A DNA stretch of 64,000 nucleotides from the NCBI GenBank assembly GCA_023974075.1, contig CM043798.1, forward strand, positions 19,313,441 through 19,377,440, read 5' to 3'. The notes beneath the pieces are model-generated. The model saw only the letters and a list, made by a program, of their open reading frames with translations. It was not told where the DNA came from and did no database searches. Every line of letters begins with the position of its first letter. Position 1 is the first letter of the stretch. Of the stretch, positions 33,551 through 43,556 are shown in pieces. The stretch is from Chaenocephalus aceratus. Its lineage: Eukaryota; Chordata; Actinopteri; Perciformes; Channichthyidae. Made by a program: the position numbers and the translations under genes.

Positions 33551-36300
33551 GGAGATGGAAATCAATCATTGTTTTCCTGTTTTAGGATATACATAAAAAA
33601 AAAATGAATTGAGTTCCACATTGTATTTATATTTTAATTCATTTCTAAATTATCTTTTAGGTTTTAACTAAATATATTTTTAATAAAAAGGTCTGAACAA
33701 TATGAATAGCGCATAGAAAATGCAACAAAAAAAATGCAAAATAATGTATACCCTCTCAAATAGTATACCTTCTACAAAAAACAGTAATACAATGATTCTA
33801 CTCACTTTACATTATTTCAGAACAAGATAGTACAGTATATTCTAAATTGTCACTCACCGCCTTGACAATGCTATGTTTGCTTCCTTGCTGTTTGACCTTT
33901 GAATATGCTGCTGACAGAGGGCTGGCGTATGCTCCTCGTCTTTTTGTCGTCTTGTGTTTCATGAAGTGTTAAGGCGGAGGTTTTGGCCCATTCACCAACA
34001 TCTTGCCAGTGAACAGTGGTTGCCTATAAATGAAGCTTAGCTCAAATTCAATAAGGAAGACCTAACCAGAGTCACTAGGCTTGTTTGAGACGCGTTGGGG
34101 CTCGCCTCGAAAGTAGACGAGAATAGCCGATCGCAGCCGGGGGAGGTCTCAAAAAGCTTGCCTGAAGTCGGACAGCTCGGAGTCGGGCTGAAGTCGAATA
34201 GTCCATTTAGCTTAGGAACCTTCCTAAAGGAGTGAAATGACCCGGAAGTCCCTCAGCGGCAGCCATGATAAGTGCCGTTCGAATTCTCTAGAATGATGAG
34301 AATGATAGGAAAGGAGGTTTCAAATTTCCTTTATAACCTCCTTTAGCTTAGGAACCACTGGACCTCCCTAACCGACAGGAGAAGCGAAAATGCTGCCCCA
34401 CAATGCCTTGCAGCCGCAGCATTTGCCGTCACTCAACAGTTGGCCGTTCACGGAAACAACCGATTATGACCGAGAAATGATATCATGAAAGTTACGGTGC
34501 TTATTAAGCATTTTAAAACATAGGTGGTAAGTTGGCAAAGTGCTTTGTTTTGAACGTTCATCAGTATTATAATCAAAAAGAGAAATATGAACGTTAGTTT
34601 TTACTGAAATGATCAAATAAAGTCAACATTTCACAGTCTTTACTGAGCTGTGTGGAGTTTGTTCAACTTTTAAAATATGTTGAATGGTGATATACACAGT
34701 GATAGATGTTAAGGACTAACGTTTATAATAAATACATTTGTTTTGATTTTAAGATCTTTTCATAGTTCATACAATCTTTGGGATCATTAGTATTAATGTG
34801 GACCGGAGGGAGAGGGTGACTAGCATACGTTTCACTTTCCTTTTTTATTTCAATTCCAACTTTGGTCATGAAGAATATGTTTCTCTGTTGTCTACGTTCA
34901 TAAAGCAAAACAGCAGCATCAGAGCACAGTGCAGAGTCTCTAGATGAGTTTACAGTAGTCCCTCGTTCTTATTAAACATCCATGTTGTAGTCCGCTGTAT
35001 AGAAAACTGTAGTTTCCATGGTTTCCCCACAGCAGCAGACGCACAAAATGACGTCCGCTGGCGCATCTAAAACACGTCGGATAGTGAAAGTCCATTCTGA
35101 TTCTCTAAAGCACTGCACTCTCTTCTCCTAAGTCCTTTTGAATTCTCCTATCCACTATCCCTTAACCCCGTGACGTTTCACTTAGAGGTCAAGGAATAGA
35201 CCATAGGGTTAGAACTTAGGAGCTGATTTTTAAACTATCCGACTGCAGCCTCGGCTTCGTCTTTCTTCTTCTTCTCTCGGTTTTTTGGCGGATTGCAAAC
35301 AACTTTAAGGTGCATACCGCCACCTCCGGAGTCAGCTTGACTCGGTTTGCATTTATAAAGAATGCACACATGTGTTTCATCGTTAATGTCAGATATGTAC
35401 TAAGTAAATACATTTGTTCCTGCTCAAGATTAGATTCAACTTTATTGTTATTGCACATATTACAGGTACTGAGAGAACGAAATGCAGTTTAGCTTCTAAC
35501 CAGGTGCAACAAGCAGTAAAGTGAAAAGTAATGTACACAATAGACAGAATAAAATATAGAATTAATTGAATGGATGAATAAACAGTGAGGGGTATGAATA
35601 CACTAGATATCAGCCTGTGAACAGTATGAACAGTGTGTATGAATATGCTAAGATATATAAAGTATGAAAACGGTAAGCAGTCCAAGTATAGTATACAAAT
35701 ATTAGATATTCATTTCATGATGATAAACATTGTGGAACAATGATGAAAAATGGGAATGGAAGTGCGGTAAAACTGACACAAACAACAACAAACTTTTGCC
35801 GAGCCAATTGGAGAGTTTCATCAGCAGTAAAAACCACCAATGAGCGCTCAGCTCGAGATACCAGCGAGTCGTTTCCCATCAAGCATTTCGCTTCCGCAGC
35901 CCGTGGAGAGGAACTGCGCCGCCTCGCCTCGCTCTCAAGGCTGCGGGCATCTTTGTCCCGCGAGATTTCAACGTCTCATGTGGGCGAGCCTCCAGAGCAA
36001 GTCGGACCAAATGACTAACCATCATGCAACGCACTAGCAAGACGTTGATCGCAACTGCGCAGGTCTGCGCAGGTCTCGCTTGTCTCAAACAAGCCTACTT
36101 ACACGTCACTCTATGGCTCCCTTCCCCCCTCATTAAATATGAGGGCGTCACTGCTCAGCAGCCAATAGCTGCACATGCTAAATTCCTTAAATGCCTGCTC
36201 TTCCTCCCTGTCAGTTGTCATTTGCAGATGACCGCACGCAGCAGCAGTACTACAATACTCCTCCTCGTGAGAAAAAAAAAAGCACAAGAAAAATTAGCTC
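33551..36300. other. Intergenic, repeat remnants, no gene
   Basis: 34200-34380 and 35090-35200 hold partly complementary words (AGTGAAATGACCCGG versus the complement of CCCCGTGACGTTTCACTT) that may be decayed ends of one element. 35427-35560 resembles a fish LINE tail read in reverse (AGATTCAACTTTATTGTTAT, then ACGAAATGCAGTTTAGCTTC). 35820-36300 may be the 5' leader of the Ngaro element. No exon was recognised. Confidence 0.4.
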
Positions 36301-36303
36301 AAG

Positions 36304-36768
36304 ATGTCCAACTCGGACAATTCAGATTACGAACCTGGTATGGAAATCTTCGAGCCCGGTTCGGCTCCCCACAGCGGCCTATCACCAGAGGCATACTTCC
36401 TCATCGCCCGGCTCCTGCAGCAGGGCAGCCCCAGGCCTCACTCTCTCGCAGCTCCGAGAGCTCTCGGATCAGGTCTCCAGCACAGCTCCCCAGTCCGGGG
36501 CAGCAGCTCCAATCAGCTCCCCAGAGAGCAGGGCGAGGACGCGGAAGGGCAGGAAGTCGAGCCCTCCAGGATCCCGTCCACCTCCAAAATCCACCCCTTC
36601 CCAGGCTCGCCAGTCCGGGAGCGTCACTAACACACCCCTCATGGAGAGTAGCGTGGCCGGCTCCCTGCAATCCCTGGCTAGCTCCATGATAGCTATCGAT
36701 GCTCGCCTCCAGGCCCTGGAAGACTCCGTCACAGGAGCTTCGACTTCCGTGGCACTCAGGTACTAGTG
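36304..36768 (+). pseudogene. Ngaro gag-like fragment
   Basis: ATG at 36304 gives MSNSDNSDYEPGMEIFEPGS and SPEAYFLIARLLQQG, acidic then hydrophobic. The likely continuation is in another frame from about 36415: LSQLRELSDQVSSTAPQSG, a basic Pro/Ser-rich part, then SLQSLASSMIAIDARLQALE, which looks like a short coiled coil. So there is one frameshift, and the frame ends where the inserted block starts near 36769. Confidence 0.5.
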
Positions 36769-37532
36769 TTAACGAAATGTTTGAACTCACCCTTACACAG
36801 GATTGGATTGTAACGGAATACATGTAACGGCGTTACGTAATCAGAAATACAAAAAATCAAGTATATTCAGCGGGCGTTACATTTGAAAACGAGTAATCTG
36901 AGTCAGTTACTTTCGTAAACCTGAAGTGAATACTTATTGGAATTATTGGTTGAAAAGTTTCCTCACAATGTAATATTCATTACCCGGCAGAACCGTGTGC
37001 ACACTGCACAGCGCTGCAGCGTGTCTGTGAGCGAGAGATGCAGCGTGTCTGTGAGGCCCCGCCCCCGCACGCAGATGAGAGAGAGAGAGTTCTCTTTCAA
37101 AATATATTGAAAGGTAGAAACGGAGATGGTTAGATAAAACGTGGAAGATAACGTTTATGTAGCATTTATGTATTGTCGAAATGATGACATTTATAACGGG
37201 ATCAAATCAAAGTGAATGGCCTGCTGAATGCATAGGGCAAGTGACTGAAAAAAAGTTATTACATCGTTCAGATAATAAATAATAATAATTCATTCTATTT
37301 AGGGGCGCCTTTCAAAGCACCCAAGGACACCTTACAATGCATAACATATTCCAAGGAAAGGTTTTAAGACGGTACAAGAATGCAGTATGGGTGAGTTTTT
37401 ATGTGTGGTGCAAATGAGAGCTGTCCAGAATGACACTAAGATGTTGTGTTGTGCTGTTGATAAGCCATTAAAACAGTAAAATACGTGTCTCCCGTTCACC
37501 AAACATACCCATCTGTTATGGAAAAGAAAAGT

Positions 37533-37771
37533 ATTCAAGAAGAAGAAAAAGAAGAAGAAGAAGAAGAAGAAGAAAGAAGAAGAAGAAGAAGAAGAAGAAG
37601 AAGAAGAAGAAGAAGAAGAAGAAGAAGAAGAAAGAAGAAAAGAAGAAAAGAAGAGAGAAGAAGAGAAGAAGAAGAAGAAGAAGAAGAAGAAGAAGAGAGA
37701 AGAAGAAGAAGAAGAAGGAGAAGAGAGAGAAGAAGGAAAGAAGAAAGAAGAAGAAAGAGAGGAAAGGAAGT
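37533..37771 (+). repeat. Polypurine (GAA/GAAG)n microsatellite
   Basis: About 240 bp of almost uninterrupted purine on the + strand, mainly GAA with GAAA and GAGA variants. Mirror-like polypurine tracts of this kind can form triplex DNA. Open frames here (Glu/Arg-rich on +, Phe/Leu-rich on -) are artefacts of composition. Confidence 0.95.
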
Positions 37772-37889
37772 ATTCTAAAAGTAATCTGCCACCCGGTACT
37801 GGCGGGGACTGTTGTTAGCTTCTGATGCGCAGAAGAAAAAATCTGGCCCACCCTATATTTGTACAGGCCCACGCTAAAGTACATTTCTG

Positions 37890-38500
37890 CCTACGCTACT
37901 GGTCCGCACAGCAGCGTGCGTTGACGTTGGCGGTCGGTGTGTCTGAAGCTTGGGGATTTTTTTTTTTTTTTTGCGAGCAACGTGACCAACAACCAATCAC
38001 ATGAATCTCTTGCCCCCGACATACGAAGCAATAGCAATGTTAAAACGAAGTAAACTGGAAAAAAAAAAAAAAAATCTCCAACAGGCGAAAACCTACCAGT
38101 TTCACCCACTGTCCCTGCCACCTCCCTCCATGCCTCGCTCCTCTGGTTTGTATCCCGGTAGATGAACAGAGACCGATCATTCCGCACCGGGTGATTCACT
38201 ACCGCCATAATGAATTTTCCCTCCATTTTTTGGAATATGAGGTAATGACCTGCGTAGTCTCTCCCAGCATACACGCGGTTTGACTGGCTAGCGCTTGTAC
38301 TGGCAGATTTGCATAAACGGGATTTCATTGTTCAAAAAATTGAACATTGCTCAACTTTTGAAGCGAGCAACGCAGCAAAGCTCCACGTCGCTTCCCAAAA
38401 TACAGTTCTGCTAAAAGTGACGTCACCCTATTAAAAGTGAATGGGCAGAAGCGTTGGAAGCTTTAACGCACGCCACCGTGTGGACGGGCCGTCACAGTAG
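37890..38500 (-). mobile_element. Harbinger-derived element with one MADF exon
   Basis: The right end, read on the minus strand, starts near GACGGCCCGTCCACACGGTG and continues GCGTGCGTTAAAGCTTCCAA. The left end, 37898-37935 (GGTCCGCACAGCAGCGTGCG, then TTGACGTTGGCGG), is a plausible diverged inverted partner. Harbinger elements encode a separate MADF/Myb-like DNA-binding protein, which fits the exon inside. No target duplication could be fixed. Confidence 0.5.
38097..38226 (-). CDS. MADF (Myb/SANT-like) domain first exon, Harbinger-type
   Basis: ATG (38226-38224) starts MEGKFIMAVVNHPV, then DRSLFIYRDTNQRSEAWREV and AGTVGET, ending ACTG followed by GTAGGT (donor, 38096). The pattern (I..V..HP.LYD......YRD...R..AW..VA) is the N-terminal half of a MADF domain, which binds DNA and in Harbinger elements helps import the transposase and find its ends. 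The second exon, with the rest of the domain, was not found. A tract of 14-15 A/T directly follows. Probably a remnant, since neighbouring transposase is absent. Confidence 0.6.
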
Positions 38501-38530
38501 CTCTGCGCCAGAAACCTCGTGGAGGAAAAA

Positions 38531-39750
38531 TAAAATTTGGAATATCACCCCTCCACTCCCATTATCACCCCTCAGCTAGCAGCTGCGCTATCTACTCACC
38601 CAGATTCCGTGTTTGTTGACTATCTCCTGTCAGGGCTCTCCCAAGTCTTCAGGGTAGGGGTCCTCCCATCTCCCACAGTGACTTTCGTAGCAAGAAACTT
38701 ACGGTCAGCCGCTAAAGAACCCAACATAGTTTCCTAGCTCATCGACAAAGAACTTCTCAAAGGATATATAATCGGCCCTTTTAGCTCCTCCCCCTTCTCA
38801 GTGTTCCGTTCAAATCCCATCGGAATAAGCCACACGTAAATAAAAGGCTGATTTTCGATCTGTCCGCTCCCCACTCCGGCCATTCGGCAGCATCAATAGC
38901 ATCATCCCTCCAGATCAGTTCTCCCTTCACCATGCCTCAGTGGATAATGCAATAAAGATGATCAAGTTCACAGGGCACGGAGCTCGGCTCTCCAAAGCGG
39001 ACATTACCGATGCCTTCAAAATCATCCCCATTCATCCGTCTCAGTGGAATTCGTTCGGTATTAAGTGGGAGTCCAAACTCTTTTCGCCGTTCGCAGAAGC
39101 AGCCCCTGCATCTTCAATTCCTTCTCGGAAGCGCTCTGCTGGATCCTGCTGAACATCGTCAGAATCCCCTCCGTCCTTCACCTACTGGACGACTCCTCCC
39201 CATAGACCCGCCACAGGACAGCTCAGGGATCTCACTGGCCAAGCTTAAACACTGCTTCAGGAGTTAGGTGTCCCTCTCTTCAAAGAGAAAACGTTAGGTC
39301 CCGACACACGCTTAGAGTTCTTAGGCATCATCCTCGACTCCATAGACATGAAGGCGTCTCTCCCCTCCGACAAATTGTAGCGCATCCGGGACATCACCAA
39401 GTCATACTGCGAGCAACAAGTTATCACAAAACAACAGTTGCTCTCCCTTCTCGGACACCTCAACTTCGCCATGCACGTCATCCCCCAGGGGCGCTTGTTC
39501 ATCTCCCGCCTCCTGGACGCAGCATCAGCGGTCGACAAACTCCATGACTGCGTTTTCTTAGACGAAGGCTGCCGCTCAGACCTACGTTTCTGGTCCCTCC
39601 TGCTCGCCCACTGGAACGGAGTTACTTTCTTTTACGATGACCTCGTGCGTTCCTCTGACTCAATGAGGTTCTTCACGGATGCCGCACCATCCGTGGGTTT
39701 TGGGGGTTTCTTCCAGGGAGAGTGGTTCGCAGGGTCATGGCCCCTGTCAA
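38531..39750 (+). pseudogene. Ngaro RT and RNase H start, frameshifted
   Basis: Pieces in order: PQLAAALSTHPDSVFVDYLL and FVARNLRSAAKEP (38560-38730), a stop, then LIDKELLKGYIIGPFSSSPF, KRLIFDLSAPHSGH (near 38845), ARLSKADITDAFKIIPIHPS (motif A region, 38990-39040), LCWILLNIVRIPSVLHLLDD (motif C-like LLDD, near 39180), LRVFT-type spacer, LLSLLGHLNFAMHVIPQGRL (thumb, 39440-39500) and FFTDAAPSVGFGGFFQ (RNase H, first Asp). It has at least four frame breaks. Confidence 0.7.
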
Positions 39751-39965
39751 TTTCTACCTCAAGCAAGTTCTCATTAAATCCGGCCTATCACCTATATCAT
39801 ACCCGGGACATTCCTGCAGGATAGGTGCAGCCACCTCTGCTGCTAATCAAGGTCTCTCTACCTCATCCCTACAACAACTAGGACGGGGTCCTCCTCCGCC
39901 TTCACAACCTACATTCGCCCAGACATCAGCACCGTACTGGCTTCCCAAAGGTCTCTCAGACCCTA
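39745..39965 (+). pseudogene. Ngaro tyrosine recombinase C-terminal fragment
   Basis: The frame reads FYLKQVLIKSGLSPISYPGH then SCRIGAATSAANQGLSTSS, so the HxxR box (His codon 39809-39811) is intact. One base shift later, the nucleophile segment AFTTYIRPD (Tyr codon 39910-39912) is in another frame. The first catalytic Arg and the N-terminal domain are absent. Confidence 0.65.
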
Positions 39966-40199
39966 ACTATGGTATCTATGCATATAACTGGTGGTGGCTC
40001 ATAAACCCATTCACAAGTATACATGTCTCACTAAGGTACCTGATATTCAAACTGCATTCCCGTCCTAATTCCGTGGGCCCCGCCCACAGGGAATAATGTC
40101 TCGTCTCACGCTGCAACTACATGTAACGGGCTTCATCTCCGGCACACAGATATTTCATTCCCAGGCCTTGCTCAAACGTATCAGTGTAAAATGTATTTC

Positions 40200-40510
40200 C
40201 TGCAGTCAGGCGTGGACTCGGGCCACCGTACACCCCTGTGGCAGTTACAAAACAAAGAAAATAAAGAAAGAGTAAAGAAGGAAAAGAAAGAGATATCCTG
40301 TGAAGTCAGGCGTGGACTCAGGCCACCGTACACTCCGGTGTCAGTTACAAAACAAAGGAAAGAAAGAAAGAGAAAAGAGTAAAGAAAAGAAAAAAAAAAA
40401 ATATATATATATAGCCTGCGAAGTCAGGCGTGGCGGAAGGCCACCGTACATTTCGGTGTCGTAGCTTCGGGCTACCGTACACTTCGGTGTCGTGGACGTT
40501 GGGCCACCGT
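40200..40510 (+). repeat. Tandem repeats in the Ngaro 3' region
   Basis: Three units start with GTCAGGCGTGG at 40205, 40303 and 40424, each followed by GGCCACCGTACA and CGGTGTC-type words, then AAAGAAAG-rich spacers. The last unit contains an extra internal doubling (GGGCTACCGTACACTTCGGT). The period is about 100-120 bp. Confidence 0.75.
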
Positions 40511-40920
40511 TACAAAACGAAACCGCTCGCTCCTCGGCGTAGTCAAGCCCTGCTGGCCAGGCATGCGACCCGCAGGTCGTTTTCAGGTAAGACCGGCACT
40601 GATTTCGGCAGTCAGAGTCTCAGCATGACCCGTAAGCTCCGGCAGTGATTCCGGCACTATGTCGCTCAGTGTTAATCTATTATCTTTCCTTCCCAGATCA
40701 CCAGTCACCCCAGAAGGTAAGCAACTCAGTTCATCTCAGTATTTCATACTTCACTGATTTTGGGGATTTCATCGGAGCGGTGCTTTCCCTCCTGAATGAT
40801 TATCCTGCAAACCGGGGCCTAATCGCCAAACACCATTACATTCTCCTGTTGTATTATCATGGCAATCATTTCATTCATATGACGTGTAAACAATAAATAT
40901 GTAATTCTTACATCACGTCT

Positions 40921-41404
40921 CTCCGGTTTGAACTGACAGTACCCAGATATAGACTGCTGACAAAACCTGTGGTTTCTTACACTTGAAACCATCCCCAAAT
41001 AGTACTCTTAATCTAAACATTTCTAAATGATCATATGCTGTGTGAGATGTCAGTTTGAATGGTTAAAATGTCCTTAAACACTAAATGCCTTTCCTTCTTT
41101 TTGTAGAAATAACAATTTTGGAAATAACCTTTGGTTTTGGTGCATTTCTTCAGCGTCCTATCCAGGGGAGAAATTAAAAGGAAATCCCACATTATGGCCA
41201 ATAACCTTTGCTAGTGGTACATTTTTACTGTATCCAAATACAGAGGACACACTATAAAAAACACATTATGGCCAATACATAAATATACATGTGTTTATGT
41301 ATACATAACAGTTTTTAACATGACTTTTTGTTAATAGGAAAATATACAAGAAACCACACAGTGTATGTCATTTAAGCGATTGCATGGTTTTGGTGACTGG
41401 CTTT
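40921..41404. other. No gene seen
   Basis: AT-rich sequence with short direct repeats (ACATTATGGCCAATA at about 41187 and 41265). No coding or RNA feature was supported. Confidence 0.4.
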
Positions 41405-41660
41405 ATTTGCAAATGTATTATCTTTTCAATTTACACACGGCATCTATTGCACGTCTGTCCGTCCTGGGAGAGGGATCTCTCCTCTGTTGCTCTCCCTGAG
41501 GTTTCTCACATTTTTCCCTTTAAACTGGTTTTCTCCGGAAGTTTTTCCTTGTACGATGTGAGGGTCTAAGGACAGAGGGTGTCGTATTGTCATACTGATA
41601 TTTTGTACAAACTGTGAAGTCCACTGAGACAAATGTAACATTTGTGATATTGGGCTAATA
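41405..41660 (+). repeat. Retroposed repeat, mid-length copy
   Basis: It matches the module at 2226-2480 from GCAAATGTATTATCTTTTCA to GATATTGGGCTA with few differences, but the ATTG tail is replaced by AATATTTAGG. The 5' start differs from the other copies. Confidence 0.8.
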
Positions 41661-42469
41661 TTTAGGTTAATATTTGTGATATTGGGCAATTCCACTGGCC
41701 CCACCATTGTAACCACTGGCCCGGAGCATTCGTCCAAAAATAATCGACTAATAATGAAGACAATTAACACATTTGTTGCAATAGTAATTTATGCACTAAC
41801 TACATTACTACTTGTACTACAACATTTGAACAATCAGTTCTTCCTCATTTTCCTCAATTGTTCATATTTAGTTTATTAAAATAATGATATTGTGGTCATT
41901 GTTAAAAAATGTCTGCTATTATGAGTATTATTATTTGTATAATGCACTTTCTGCCTTCCTGTCATTAGGAGTTAGACATGTAATGGTTATAGATTAGATT
42001 AGATCCTTCATTATCCTAAACTGCTGGGACATTTCCCTTTAGCCAATACCTTTCTATTTTCTACTCTTCACTTACTTGTCAGCATAGGTGGGCATTGATG
42101 TCCAGAGCCGACAGAAGACCTTGTTTTATTGGCATCATATTGAGAGGTGCAGCCAGTGACGCGTCATAAAACCAGGAAGTAAGCTGCTGGTTTCTCCACA
42201 GGGTTTTGGAAAATAGCTGGAAATAAGGTCTGTGGAAAACAAACCTGTTTGATAAATGCACGTTTTGTTCAACCGGATAATCTCCACGTCTACCCTACTT
42301 TTATAATTTTCGAATCATAAATCTAATCGATATATTATAAAAGGGTTTTAGGACGCGTCACTGCACTGTAATCCCATGATAATTGAGGACACAAGTTATC
42401 TAAATGACTAATGTCATCTTTATGGCTTTCAGAAAGGACAGGAGACCGACAGGTGACTATCAAAGGACT

Positions 42470-42470
<1 letters not shown>
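41661..42470. other. No gene seen
   Basis: AT-rich sequence containing AGATTAGATTAGATCCTTCA (41992-42010). No feature could be supported. Confidence 0.35.
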
Positions 42471-42523
<53 letters not shown>

Positions 42524-42548
42524 TGATGATGATGATGATGATGATGAT
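42471..42548 (+). repeat. Compound microsatellite (CAG)17(GAT)9
   Basis: 42471-42521 is 17 pure CAG units, followed without interruption by nine GAT units to 42548. An open frame would read poly-Gln then poly-Asp, but there is no evidence that it is translated. Confidence 0.97.
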
Positions 42549-42652
42549 GTTAAATGTGTTGTTTTAGGAACATCCATTGCAAATACATGGAATTCAATAC
42601 ACATTGAATAGCATATCATGCAGTTTGTCTGTGCCTTTTCCTCCGTGTTGTC

Positions 42653-42740
42653 CTGGTTTGCTGTACTGCCTCCTATTCGCCACCATGGTTTGCTGTACTG
42701 CCTCCTATTCGCCACCATGGTTTGCTGTACTGCCTGGGGA
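42653..42740 (+). repeat. 32-bp tandem duplication across the THAP start codon
   Basis: The unit GTTTGCTGTACTGCCTCCTA followed by TTCGCCACCATG occurs twice and then restarts (GTTTGCTGTACTGCC). Both full units end in a Kozak-like GCCACCATGG. A 32-bp period puts the first ATG (42685) out of frame with the second (42717). Confidence 0.9.
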
Positions 42741-43556
42741 TGCTCAAATCGCTCCGAGAAAGGAGTACGAATGTATGGCTTCCCCACTGACACAGAGCGG
42801 AGGAAAAAATGGCTGGCTCAAGTCAGCAGGAGCAATTTCACGACCAACAGCAACAAAATATGTGATGAGGTAATTATATACAAACACTGCATTTGCATTT
42901 TTCACAAAACGAAAACCACACCATTGGGAAAGCTTAATGTTTTGTTTAATACAAAAAAACAGGGAAAGGCTTGAAAAACAGAGTTGAGACTCAGGGTGCA
43001 GGGTGAGGGTCTCAGTGCAGGTATTCAGGCTCCATTGAATCCCCCTCTGGTTCTTGTGCTGAAAGAGGGAGTAACAGACCGGAGAAAGGGTTATACACAC
43101 CTACTGTATAAATTGCCTTGGGGAGATAAGGTGTGGTCTTTGTTCCCAACTGAAGTTATGGAACTTTATTATTTGTGAGTTTAACAAAGTATGACAAATG
43201 GCATCAGTAACAGATGTGATATGAATTTCTATAAAGTTGTCTCACATTCTTGGTCATATTTGATATACAGTATGTAATGAGTATAACATGTCCAGTAAGT
43301 ATAAAGTGTTTCCTAATACTGTGTATTCAACCACTATGGAATGTGGACAGACAAACTGAGTTTTCTTTGTGTGAAGTAACCTCAAGTCACTCCGCAGGCA
43401 CATTTTGATGCAGACCAGTTTGTCAAGACAAAAAAGGGCAAGACTAGGCTGAGAGCAGAGGCTATATCCACCATCTTCGTGCATCGCCCTGTGGTCAAAA
43501 AGAGAAGGGCCCCTGCACCATTTTCACCCCGGGACCTGTATCTACAAAGCCCATAG
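42717..43556 (+). CDS. THAP-domain gene, two exons
   Basis: Exon 1 (42717-42869) starts MVCCTAWGCSNRSEKGVRMY and continues GFPTDTERRKKWLAQVSR, ending CDE at GATGAG/GTAATT. Exon 2 (43398-43556) continues AHFDADQFVKTKKGKTRLR, AEAISTIFVHRPVVKKRRA and stops at TAG 43554-43556. The total is 104 codons, phase 0. THAP is a C2CH zinc-finger DNA-binding domain: Cys, Cys, the GFP and KKW residues, Cys, HF and a final AVPTIF-like motif (here AISTIF) are all visible. Oddity: the last pair reads C-x3-H rather than the usual C-x2-H, exactly at the splice junction. The start is preceded by 2.7 tandem copies of a 32-bp unit containing GCCACCATGG, so an out-of-frame ATG lies 32 bp upstream. It could be a host gene or the THAP part of a transposon. 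Nothing follows the domain. Confidence 0.75.

Larger units (their letters stand above)
36769..38530. other. Inserted block in Ngaro: repeat debris, GAA tract, MADF element
   Basis: 36790-36890 has TAACGGCGTTACGTAATCAG-like sequence typical of fish repeats. 37533-37771 is a purine tract. 37890-38500 is a Harbinger-related segment with an MADF exon. No clear single insertion with a target duplication could be defined, so this is probably several insertions. Confidence 0.5.
36301..40920 (+). mobile_element. Ngaro-like retrotransposon, interrupted and internally deleted
   Basis: A second clade of tyrosine-recombinase retrotransposon. Gag-like: 36304-36768. RT: 38531-39190. RT thumb/RNase H: 39290-39750. 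Recombinase C-terminus: 39745-39965. 3' tandem repeats: 40200-40510. A block of about 1.75 kb (36769-38530) interrupts it. RNase H (FFTDAAPSVGFGGFFQGEWF) is joined directly to the C-terminal recombinase box (GHSCRIGAATSAANQGL), so the rest of RNase H and the recombinase N-terminus are missing. I chose Ngaro over DIRS because the protein words differ completely from the three DIRS copies here and the 3' region carries tandem direct repeats. Outer borders are approximate. Confidence 0.7.

Noticed and set aside
37485..37884. Glu/Arg-rich (+) and Phe/Leu-rich (-) proteins
   Set aside because: Direct translation of the GAA microsatellite and its complement; no family features.
42335..42793. Poly-Gln/poly-Asp (+) and poly-Cys/poly-Ser (-) ORFs
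   Set aside because: Produced by the CAG/GAT microsatellite; no splice or start support.
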